From Streptomyces antimicrobicus (GTDB lineage Bacteria > Actinomycetota > Actinomycetes > Streptomycetales > Streptomycetaceae), in contig NZ_JAJAUY010000064.1 in assembly GCF_020532625.1 (NCBI RefSeq), positions 1-33,483 of the forward strand: a stretch of 33,483 bases of DNA. Direction: 5' to 3'. The notes below the pieces were generated by a model. It was given only the letters and a program-made list of their open reading frames with translations. It was not told the DNA's origin and did not search any database. The position numbers and the translations under genes are program-made. This document shows, in pieces, positions 15,882 to 23,055 of the stretch (positions are counted from its first letter, which is position 1; each line of letters begins with the position of its first letter).

Positions 15882-17294
15882 TCAGGCCGTGCGGCGCTGC
15901 TTGCGGGCGGCCATCACCGCGTAGACCAGCACGCCCGCGAAGAGGAACAGCACGCCCTGGTACACGGCCGCGTAGCCGGAGCCGGCGACCAGCCACATCG
16001 AGAAGCCGAACGCGAGGACGGACAGCGCCGCGTCCCGGACCAGCCGGCCCCGGTGCACCTGATCGGCGCGGCCCGAGGCCAGGAAGTAGATCTGCGCGGC
16101 GGTCGCGAGCAGGTAGGGGACGGTGGCCGTGAAGGTCGTGACCAGGACCAGGACCTCGAAGACGCCCGCGGACCCGGCGGTGTAGTTGTAGACGGTCAGC
16201 GCCGAGGCCAGGGCCACGGTGACGACCACGCCGACGACGGGCACCCCGCGCCGCCGGCTCGCGAAGACCTGCGGGAAGAGGCCGTCGCGGGCGGCGGCGT
16301 ACGGGGTCTGCGCGCTGAGCAGGGTCCAGCCGTTGAGCGCGCCCAGCACCGAGATCACCGCCGCGCAGGCGACGACCGTGCCGCCCCAGCTGCCGCCGAA
16401 CATGGCGTCGACCGCGTCGCTGAACGGGGCCTTCGAGTCCACCAGCGCATCGTGGGGCACCAGGCCGAACACCGACAGGGTGCCCAGCAGGTACACCACG
16501 GCCGCGCCGACGGTGCCCAGGACCGTGGCCCGGCCGACGTTGCGGGCCGGGTCGCGGACCTCGCCGGCGCTGACCGCGGCGGACTCCACGCCCAGGTAGC
16601 TGAAGAGCAGGATGGCGGCCGAGGCGGACACGGCGCCCAGCGCCGAGTCGCCGGTGGCCCGGAACGGGCCGAGGTTGGCGGGGTCGAAGAAGAACAGCCC
16701 GCCGACCGCGACCAGCAGCAGCGGGGCGAACTTCAGCACGGTGGCGACCAGCTGGACGGCGCCCACGTACCGGGTGCCCGCCAGGTTCGCCGCCGCCGGG
16801 AGCCACTGCACGGCGAGCGCCGCCAGGCACATCGTCCAGCGGTGCTCGGCCACCGCCGGGAAGAGGACGCCGAGGTAGCCGACGGCGGCCACGGCGAGGG
16901 CGGCGTTCGAGACCCAGGCGGTGATCCAGTAGCTCCAGGCCGCCAGGAAACCGGCGAAGTCGCCGAACGCGGCGCGGGCGTAGACGTACGGGCCACCGGT
17001 CCGCGGGAGCCGCTCGGCGAGCCGGCCGAAGACCAGGGCCAGGGCGACGGCACCGACGGTGAGCACGCCGAAGGCGACCAGGCTGATGGAGCCGAAGGGG
17101 GCCACGGAGGCGGGCAGGAGGAAGATGCCGCCGCCGATGATGTTGCCCATGACCAGGCAGGTCGCGATCGGCAGCCCGAAGCGGCGGGTGTGCGGGCCCT
17201 GCGGGGCACCGGCCCCGGCCTGCGTGGAGGAACCTTTCTGCTGCCCGGGTTCCTGCTGAGCGGCTACGGGAGGTGGTGCAACGTGCGAGGTCAT
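15882..17294 (-). CDS. APC-family amino-acid/polyamine permease
   Basis: A 470-residue transporter of the amino acid-polyamine-organocation superfamily. The first helix FGLPIATCLVMGNIIGGGIFLLPAS has the GxGIF-like substrate-binding kink. RTGGPYVYARAAFGDFAGFLAAWSYW is the family's third helix, and FSYLGVESAAVSAGEVRDPARNV the sixth-helix region. About twelve membrane segments are visible. The N-terminal 40 residues are polar and Gln/Ala-rich, so cytoplasmic. Basic amino acids or polyamines (antiport) are likely substrates from the overall resemblance to ArcD/PotE-like members, but this is not certain. It lies 76 bases downstream of the holin-phosphatase gene on the same strand and could be co-transcribed. 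Confidence 0.92.
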   Translation of the reverse strand: MTSHVAPPPVAAQQEPGQQKGSSTQAGAGAPQGPHTRRFGLPIATCLVMGNIIGGGIFLLPASVAPFGSISLVAFGVLTVGAVALALVFGRLAERLPRTGGPYVYARAAFGDFAGFLAAWSYWITAWVSNAALAVAAVGYLGVLFPAVAEHRWTMCLAALAVQWLPAAANLAGTRYVGAVQLVATVLKFAPLLLVAVGGLFFFDPANLGPFRATGDSALGAVSASAAILLFSYLGVESAAVSAGEVRDPARNVGRATVLGTVGAAVVYLLGTLSVFGLVPHDALVDSKAPFSDAVDAMFGGSWGGTVVACAAVISVLGALNGWTLLSAQTPYAAARDGLFPQVFASRRRGVPVVGVVVTVALASALTVYNYTAGSAGVFEVLVLVTTFTATVPYLLATAAQIYFLASGRADQVHRGRLVRDAALSVLAFGFSMWLVAGSGYAAVYQGVLFLFAGVLVYAVMAARKQRRTA

Positions 17295-17370
17295 GGGTGG
17301 TGCGCCTTACGGATGTCTCACATGATGGGCAGGTCGACACATGGTCGGGCACCGTACGGGCGCCGCCAAA

Positions 17371-19443
17371 TCACCGGGTTTCGTCCGGCGCGGGCACCCC
17401 TGCGGACGGAAGGGTTCCGCCCACGGGCCCCTGCCACCGCTGATCCTCCAGCGGCACCTGCGGGCCGTCCGCCTCCCCCAGCCACCTGCGCAGCACCGCG
17501 TGCACGGCCTCCGCGCCCACCAGCGCGGGTGCCGGGTCCGACAGCTCGGTGGGCCACATCAGGAAGGCCCTGCCCTGCTCCCCGCCCAGCCCGCCGTGCG
17601 AGCCGATCTGCTCCTCGAAGGCGTGCACCGTGCCGGTCTCCGGGTCGTACGCGGAGTTGACCATGATGTCGGCCACGTGGGGGAAGCCGTCCGCCCGCCG
17701 CACCGCCCGGGCCGCGCCCGGCCCGTACCGGGCGAGGAGCTCCTCGGCCTCCCCCGGCACGGCCAGCCGTGCCACCGCCCCGCCGGGCCCGAGCACCTCC
17801 CCGTCCACCAGCAGGAAGCCGATGCCGGGGTGGTTGGCCAACGTCGGCAGCAGCGCCGGCCAGGCCCGCTCGATCCACTCCCGGCTCGCCCGGCCCGGCA
17901 CGTCGGGGAACGAGATCAGCGCCAGGTTGCCCGAGGCGAGGACCACCGGGTCCGGCCCGCGGGCCGGGCGGACCTCGCCGGCGCCCTCCTCCACCGGCCG
18001 GTGCAGGGCCGCGCGGACCGCGGCGCGGGCCTCGGCCCCGCTCGGGGTGCGGCCGGCCCGGCGCCGCACGGGCAGGCCGCAGCCCGCCCGGACCAGGTCC
18101 TTGAGCGTGAGGCCGTACCGGGACAGGAAGGTCTCCCCGGGGCTCTGCCCGTGGTCGGACAGCAGCACGATCCGGTACGCGCGCGGCGCGTGCTCGGCGA
18201 CCCGGGCGAGCAGGGCCAGGCTCCGGTCCAGCCGGGCCAGCACCTGGTCGGTGTCCGGGCCGTGCGGGCCGGAGTGGTGGGCGACCTCGTCGTAGCCGAC
18301 GAGGTCGGCGTAGACGCAGGAGCGGCCGGCCAGCATGTCCCCGAGCACGGCGGCCACCACGACGTCCCGCTCCACCACCGTGGCGAACGCCCGGACGAAG
18401 GGGTACAGCCCGCCGCGCGAGACCCGCGGCCGGTCCCCGCGCAGCCGGGCGCGGACCGACTGGACGAGCTCACGCACGACCTCGGCGACGAAGGACACGG
18501 CGGTACGGACGGCGTGGGCGGGGTCGGAGAAGTACGCGAAGTAGCCGGCGCGGGAGCGGTTGGCGCGGCCCCGGCGCGCCGAGACCGACAGCACGAGCGC
18601 CAGCTGGTCGGCGCCGCCGCTGAACAGGTTGCCGCGGCTGGCCCCGTCCAGGCGGAGCAGTCCGCCGTCGGCGGTCCGGTCGACCGCGCGGCGCTGGAGC
18701 TCGGCGGCGCTGCGGGGGCGGTTGCAGACCATCACCTCGCCGGTGTCCTTCTCGTACCAGCGGAACGCGGGCACGTCGAAGGTGGAGCCGTGCAGGATGC
18801 CCAGCTGGCTGGCGCCCGTCTGGCTGGACCAGTCCGTGCGCCAGGGCGCCAGCCGGTGGCTGTGCTCCAGCCACGCGGCGACCGTGGGCATCACCCCCCG
18901 GGCGGCGGCCCCGCGCAGCTCCTGGTGGCCGAGGCCGTCGAGCTGGACGAACACCAGGCCCGGCGGGAGCGTCCGGCCGGGGTCCCGGACACCGCCCCGG
19001 CGCCGGCCGCGGCGGCGGGCGGCGAGCCGGTACAGCCGCCGCCGGTAGGCCTCGTCGTCGCGCACCGCCAGGGCGGTGGAGGTGGCGGAGGCGACGGCGG
19101 ACATGACGGCGGCGACCACCACGGCGGTCTGCGGGGCCACCTCGCCGCGGCCGGCCGGCACCAGGTCCAGGGCCAGCCACAGCAGGGAGCCGTTGAGGAA
19201 GAACACCAGCAGGCCCAGCACCAGCGCCGGCACCAGCAGCAGCGCCCGGACCAGGACCGGCCACACCAGGGCGCTGAGCAGGCCGAAGGCGCCGGCGCCC
19301 CAGGCCGCGGTCAGCCCGATCTCGGTGACGCTGTCGCCGTCGTCGGACCGCAGGCGGAAGTCCGGCAGGATGCCGGCGAGCGCGAGCAGGGTGAGGGTGG
19401 AGGCGGCCCAGACGACGAGCACGCGTCCCAGGGCGCTCCCCAT
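17371..19443 (-). CDS. Holin-like membrane domain fused to alkaline-phosphatase-superfamily phosphodiesterase
   Basis: A 690-residue two-part protein. Residues 1-130 hold about four membrane segments, with LVVWAASTLTLLALAGILPDF first, resembling the phage holin family 4 / mycobacteriophage-like membrane domain. Residues about 160-690 form a type I phosphodiesterase/nucleotide-pyrophosphatase domain: metal Asp169 in VFVQLDGLGH, predicted nucleophile Thr209 in DWSSQTGASQ, further metal ligands in LVGYDEVAHHSGPHGPDT and in VLLSDHGQSPG, and a late His in QIGSHGGLGG. It would hydrolyse a phosphodiester or phosphoanhydride at the membrane surface; the substrate is unknown. I begin at ATG 19443 because the predicted membrane domain starts there; the open frame to 19980 has no such content. 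Confidence 0.88.
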   Translation of the reverse strand: MGSALGRVLVVWAASTLTLLALAGILPDFRLRSDDGDSVTEIGLTAAWGAGAFGLLSALVWPVLVRALLLVPALVLGLLVFFLNGSLLWLALDLVPAGRGEVAPQTAVVVAAVMSAVASATSTALAVRDDEAYRRRLYRLAARRRGRRRGGVRDPGRTLPPGLVFVQLDGLGHQELRGAAARGVMPTVAAWLEHSHRLAPWRTDWSSQTGASQLGILHGSTFDVPAFRWYEKDTGEVMVCNRPRSAAELQRRAVDRTADGGLLRLDGASRGNLFSGGADQLALVLSVSARRGRANRSRAGYFAYFSDPAHAVRTAVSFVAEVVRELVQSVRARLRGDRPRVSRGGLYPFVRAFATVVERDVVVAAVLGDMLAGRSCVYADLVGYDEVAHHSGPHGPDTDQVLARLDRSLALLARVAEHAPRAYRIVLLSDHGQSPGETFLSRYGLTLKDLVRAGCGLPVRRRAGRTPSGAEARAAVRAALHRPVEEGAGEVRPARGPDPVVLASGNLALISFPDVPGRASREWIERAWPALLPTLANHPGIGFLLVDGEVLGPGGAVARLAVPGEAEELLARYGPGAARAVRRADGFPHVADIMVNSAYDPETGTVHAFEEQIGSHGGLGGEQGRAFLMWPTELSDPAPALVGAEAVHAVLRRWLGEADGPQVPLEDQRWQGPVGGTLPSAGVPAPDETR

Positions 19444-19479
19444 GGTGCGCCAACGCCCTCGCAGCACGCCCCGCCTCCC

Positions 19480-19673
19480 TCGCCTCGCCCCCGCGGCCGT
19501 ACGGCGGGATCTTTCCCAGCGTCGCACGGACCGCAACCGCGGACCGGCGGCGTACGGGGGCTGCCGGTACGTACGGGGGCGGGGCCGCGGTCGAGCACCG
19601 GCGGCGGGGAGCGTACGGGTGGCGGCGGGAGCGTCCTGGGGCCGGGGGGGGGCGTACCGGCGCCGGCGGGGCC
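19480..19673. repeat. Spacer with clustered CGTACGG-type motifs
   Basis: The interval between the holin-phosphatase start and the next minus-strand stop contains at least five close copies of GTACGG/GTACCGG within G-rich context (for example near 19499, 19548, 19567 and 19610). I see no convincing open frame or promoter. The copies are irregularly spaced, so this may be ordinary low complexity. Confidence 0.35.
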
Positions 19674-20078
19674 TCAGGTGCCGTCGTAGCCCGCGGTCGG
19701 CATCGACAGCCGGCGGTGCACCTCGGCCTTCATCGCCGAGGTGTACCTCGGCTCGTCCAGGCCGGCGGTCTCCAGCCGCACGCCCCGCCGGGCGCACTCC
19801 GCGGTGAACTCGTCCACCGAGCGCAGGGCCCGTTCCAGCACCCGCCGGTTGGGGGCGACGAACAGGTCGACCTGACCGGCGTCCACGTCGCGCCACAGAC
19901 CGACGTGGTCGGCGCGCAGGCCGAGGAAGAGCAGTTGCCTGGTCACCACGTACCCGTGGTCGGCGGCCCAGCGCGCGCACATGGCGTGCTGGCCGCGGGT
20001 GTCCACGACGAACGGGTCGGCATCGAGTTCCTCGAGCGGGGCCAGGCTGGCGATAGCGGCCACGCGCAGCTCATCCAT
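19674..20078 (-). CDS. Small protein resembling a degenerate serine-resolvase N-terminal domain
   Basis: A 134-residue protein. RGQHAMCARWAADHGYVVTRQL resembles the Q...C..yA...Gy.v segment after the active site of serine recombinases, and GQVDLFVAPNRRVLERALRSVDEF resembles their G.vD.lvv..ldRl.R helix region; RRGVRLETAG fits the following strand. The expected catalytic Arg-x-x-Ser near residue 10 is not present (it reads AAIASLAP), and there is no recombinase or DNA-binding C-terminal part. I therefore call it resolvase-fold without recombinase activity. A TAGGGT (20092-20087) eight bases before ATG 20078 suggests a nearly leaderless transcript. No att-like or transposon features are nearby. 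Confidence 0.65.
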   Translation of the reverse strand: MDELRVAAIASLAPLEELDADPFVVDTRGQHAMCARWAADHGYVVTRQLLFLGLRADHVGLWRDVDAGQVDLFVAPNRRVLERALRSVDEFTAECARRGVRLETAGLDEPRYTSAMKAEVHRRLSMPTAGYDGT

Positions 20079-20200
20079 GCCGCCCGACCCTACTCCGATC
20101 GGGCAGCGGCGAGGAGGGGGCCGTCGGCCACCGCACCGGGGCAGAACGGCCGGTCAGGGCCTACGCTCACGACAGACGTCCAGGGTAGGGAGGGACCGCG

Positions 20201-20977
20201 GTGCCGGTGGAGATCACCTGGTGGGGGCACGCCACGTGCACGGTCGAGGACTCCGGGGTACGCCTGCTGACGGACCCGCTGTTCGCGGCGCGGCTGGCCC
20301 ATCTACGACGGCGCCGGGGCGCGCTGCCGCCGCCGGAGGCGGCCGTGGCCGACGCGGTGCTCGTCTCGCACCTGCACGCCGACCACCTGCACCTGCCCTC
20401 GCTGGCCGCACTGGCACCCGGCACCCGCCTGGTGGTGCCGCGCGGGGCGCGGCGGGCGGTGCCGGGGCTGGTGCGGCTGGCGGTGCTGCGGCGGCTGGTG
20501 GTGACCGAGGTGGCACCGGGCGAGGCGGTCGACGTCGGCGCGGGGGTGCGCGTACGGGCGGTCAGCGCCCGGCACGACGGACGGCGGCTGCCGTTCGGCG
20601 CGCACCACGCGCCCGCGCTGGGGTACGTCGTCCAGGGCGCGGCGCGGACGTACTTCGCCGGGGACACGGGACTGTTCGACACGATGGCGCGGGAGGTGGG
20701 ACCGGTGGACGTGGCGCTGCTGCCGGTGGGCGGCTGGGGCCCGTACCTGGGGCCGGGCCACCTGGACCCGCGGCGGGCGGCGCGGGTCGTGGAGCTGCTG
20801 GGCCCGGCGGCGGCGGTCCCGGTGCACTACGGGACGTACTGGCCGATCGGGATGGACGCGGTGCGCCCGCACGAGTTCCACGCGCCGGGCCTGGAGTTCG
20901 CCCGGCTGGCCGCCCGGTCGGCGCCGAAGGCGTCGGTCCTGGTGCCGGGGCACGGCGCACGGGTGCGCGTGCCGTGA
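20201..20977 (+). CDS. Metallo-beta-lactamase-fold hydrolase (UlaG-like)
   Basis: A 258-residue protein with the metal-binding motif HLHADH at residues 57-62, the opening strand EITWWGHATCTVE with a downstream LLTDPLF typical of UlaG/NAPE-PLD-like members, and TYFAGDTGLFD carrying the next metal ligand. VPVHYGTYWP and VLVPGHGARV close the fold. GTG 20201 follows GGGAGGGA by about six bases. The stop overlaps the DedA start (GTGA), so the two are translationally coupled. The substrate is unknown, and a phospholipid- or lactone-type ester is possible. Confidence 0.88.
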   Translation: MPVEITWWGHATCTVEDSGVRLLTDPLFAARLAHLRRRRGALPPPEAAVADAVLVSHLHADHLHLPSLAALAPGTRLVVPRGARRAVPGLVRLAVLRRLVVTEVAPGEAVDVGAGVRVRAVSARHDGRRLPFGAHHAPALGYVVQGAARTYFAGDTGLFDTMAREVGPVDVALLPVGGWGPYLGPGHLDPRRAARVVELLGPAAAVPVHYGTYWPIGMDAVRPHEFHAPGLEFARLAARSAPKASVLVPGHGARVRVP

Positions 20978-21660
20978 CGGGTCCGGGGGCCGTGGCGGGG
21001 GCCGTGTCCGGGGCCGTGTCCGGGGCGGTGACGGGGGCGGCGGCCGGGGTCCTGGCGGCGCCGTGGGCACCGGACCCGGCGGAGTCCACGCAGCAGGCGC
21101 TGGGCTATCCGGCGCTGTTCCTGCTGGTGGCCCTGGGGGCGCTGGTGCCGGTGATCCCGACGGGTGCGCTGGTGAGTTCGGCGGCGGTCGTCGCCTTCCA
21201 CCACCGGTCCTTGCCGCTGGGGGTGCTGCTGGTGTGCGCGGTGGCCGCGCTGGCGGCCTTCACCGGGGACATCGCCCTGTACTGGCTGGGGCAGCGAGGG
21301 GTCGGCTCCCGCAACGGCTCCGGCTGGCCGGCCCGGCTGCGCGGGCGCGCCACGCCGGAGCGGCTGGCGCGGGCGCGGGCCGGGCTGGAGGAGCACGGGG
21401 TGCTGGTGCTGGTGGTGTCGCGGCTGGTCCCGGCGGGCCGGATCCCGGTGATGCTGGCCTGTCTGCTGGCCCGGATGCCGCTGGGCCGGTTCGCCCGGGG
21501 CGACGCGCCGGCGTGCCTGGCCTGGGCGGCGACGTACGGGCTGATCGGGATCCTGGGCGGCTCGCTGTTCTCGGAGCCGTGGAAGGGCGTGGCGCTGGCG
21601 GTGGCGCTGGCCCTGCTGATCAGCGCGGTCCCGGCCGCCTGGCGCCGGCTGCGGGCCTGA
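20974..21660 (+). CDS. DedA-family membrane protein
   Basis: A 228-residue multi-pass protein starting at the GTG that overlaps the upstream stop. After an unusual Gly-Ala-Val repeat (GAVAGAVSGAVSGAVTGAA, residues about 5-24) come PALFLLVALGALVPVIPTGALVSSAA, a DedA-like helix with the conserved Pro-x-x-Pro region, FTGDIALYWLGQRGVG, and SRLVPAGRIPVMLACLLARMP, which carries the family's conserved Arg motif. DedA proteins flip undecaprenyl phosphate or phospholipids or support membrane homeostasis. Coupling with a metallo-hydrolase suggests a lipid-linked job here, which is inference. Confidence 0.88.
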   Translation: MTGPGAVAGAVSGAVSGAVTGAAAGVLAAPWAPDPAESTQQALGYPALFLLVALGALVPVIPTGALVSSAAVVAFHHRSLPLGVLLVCAVAALAAFTGDIALYWLGQRGVGSRNGSGWPARLRGRATPERLARARAGLEEHGVLVLVVSRLVPAGRIPVMLACLLARMPLGRFARGDAPACLAWAATYGLIGILGGSLFSEPWKGVALAVALALLISAVPAAWRRLRA

Positions 21661-21671
21661 CGGCGTGCCAC

Positions 21672-21694
21672 CGCCCCGGCCGGGAACCGGGGCG
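21672..21694. terminator. Hairpin between convergent DedA and metallo-hydrolase genes
   Basis: An 8-bp perfect stem CGCCCCGG/CCGGGGCG (21672-21679 with 21687-21694) with a seven-base loop, six bases from the end of the minus-strand gene and 11 from the DedA stop. Probably ends both transcripts. Confidence 0.5.
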
Positions 21695-21699
21695 ACGGG

Positions 21700-22782
21700 T
21701 CAGAAGGCGGCCGACGCGCCGATCGGCAGGTCCCACAGGTCCGCGCGGGCCAGACCCGCCCGTGCCCAGGCGGCACGCACCCGAAGCAGCGGTTCGAGGA
21801 CCGGCTCGGCGGACAGGGCGAACGTCGCCCAGTGCATGGGGGCCATCCGGCGGGCGCCGAGGTCCAGGCAGGCCTGCACGGCCTCGTCGGGGTCGGTGTG
21901 GACGTCGCGCAACCACCAGCGGGGCGCGTACGCGCCGATGGGCAGCAGGGCCAGGTCGATGCCGGGGTGGCGGCGGCCGATCTCGCCGAACCAGTGCCCG
22001 TACCCGGTGTCCCCGGCGAAGTAGACCCGCTTGGGCTGCGGGGTCCGGGTGTCGCTGAGCACCCAGCCGCCCCACAGGGTGCGGCAGGTGTCGAGCAGGG
22101 TGCGCTTGGACCAGTGGTGGGCGGGGACGAAGTCGAAGCGCACCCCGCCCAGTTCGGCGGCCTCCCACCAGTCCAGCTCGGTGACCTCGGTGAAGCCGCG
22201 GCGGCGGCACCAGCGGCCGAGGCCGGCCGGGACGAACAGCGGGGTGCGCCGGGGCAGCCGGCGCAGGGTGGGCGCGTCGAGGTGGTCGTAGTGGTTGTGG
22301 CTGATCACGACGGCGTCGACGGGCGGCAGGTCCCGCCAGCGCACCCCGACGGGGGTCATCCGGGCGGGCGTGGCGAAGATCCGCCGGGACCAGACGGGGT
22401 CGGTGAGCACGGTCAGCCCGCCGATGCGCACCACCCAGCTGGCGTGCCCGGCCCAGGTGACCCCGACCGTGCCGGCGCCGAGCGGCGGCAGCGGGGCGGG
22501 CGCGTACGGCAGGTCGGGGATGCCGAGGAGGCCGGCCGGGTCGGGCCGGAAGGCGCCCTCGCGGGCCAGCCGGGCGAAGGCCCGCAGCCCGGGCAGGGGG
22601 GTGGTCAGCCGGTCGGCGAAGGACCGCGGCCACAACCGGCGCTCGCCGAGCGGCCGGGGCGGGGCGGGCCAGGGCTGGGCCAGGGCGGGGCGCGCGGGGC
22701 GGGCGACGGGGTCCCCGGCCGGGAGGTGCGGGGGTGCGGCGCGGCCGGCGGAGCGGGTCCGTTCGTCCGTCTGGTCCCTCAT
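21700..22782 (-). CDS. NAPE-PLD-like metallo-beta-lactamase-fold hydrolase
   Basis: A 360-residue protein. GVTWAGHASWVVRIGGLTVL followed by TDPVWS, the metal motif HNHYDH (162-167), FAGDTGYGHWF, LLPIGAYAPRWWLRDVH and MHWATFALSAEP are the characteristic string of N-acyl-phosphatidylethanolamine phospholipase D-like enzymes (also RomA/YtnP-type). It may cleave a phospholipid headgroup or another phosphodiester. ATG 22782 is supported by AAGGGAG about eight bases upstream; an in-frame ATG at 22821 lacks such a site. The first 100 residues are Pro/Arg-rich with SFADRL and FRPDPAGLLG. It converges on DedA. Confidence 0.9.
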   Translation of the reverse strand: MRDQTDERTRSAGRAAPPHLPAGDPVARPARPALAQPWPAPPRPLGERRLWPRSFADRLTTPLPGLRAFARLAREGAFRPDPAGLLGIPDLPYAPAPLPPLGAGTVGVTWAGHASWVVRIGGLTVLTDPVWSRRIFATPARMTPVGVRWRDLPPVDAVVISHNHYDHLDAPTLRRLPRRTPLFVPAGLGRWCRRRGFTEVTELDWWEAAELGGVRFDFVPAHHWSKRTLLDTCRTLWGGWVLSDTRTPQPKRVYFAGDTGYGHWFGEIGRRHPGIDLALLPIGAYAPRWWLRDVHTDPDEAVQACLDLGARRMAPMHWATFALSAEPVLEPLLRVRAAWARAGLARADLWDLPIGASAAF

Positions 22783-22859
22783 CGGGCGGTCTCCCTTCGC
22801 GGTGGTGCCGGGCCGTCGCACCGGCGCGGCGGCCGGCGCATCGGGCCTCGGCTCGGGGT

Positions 22860-23055
22860 CGGGGGCGGGCGGGCCCCTCGGGTCGTCCGGGGCGTCAGGT
22901 CGTCCGGGTCGTCAGTCGTCCGGGTCGTCGGATCAGGTCCTCGGGTACGTCGGGTGGGTCGGGTGGGTCGGGTGAGTCAGTCGGTCGGTCGGGCGGGTCG
23001 GGTCAGTCGGGCGGGTCCGGTGGGCATCGAGTCGTCGGGTCAGGTCGTCAGGTCG
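22860..23055. repeat. Degenerate GGTCGTC / GGGTCG simple-repeat spacer
   Basis: Between the metallo-hydrolase start and the aminotransferase-like stop the sequence is almost wholly imperfect copies of GGTCGTC(A/C)GG and GGGTCG(G/A), for example at 22878-22930, 22958-23010 and 23028-23055. No sensible frame or promoter is seen. It may be slipped-strand repeat expansion. Confidence 0.7.

Noticed and set aside
19674..20078. Active mobile-element resolvase
   Set aside because: Catalytic Arg/Ser and C-terminal DNA-binding region are missing, and no inverted repeats or transposase genes flank it.
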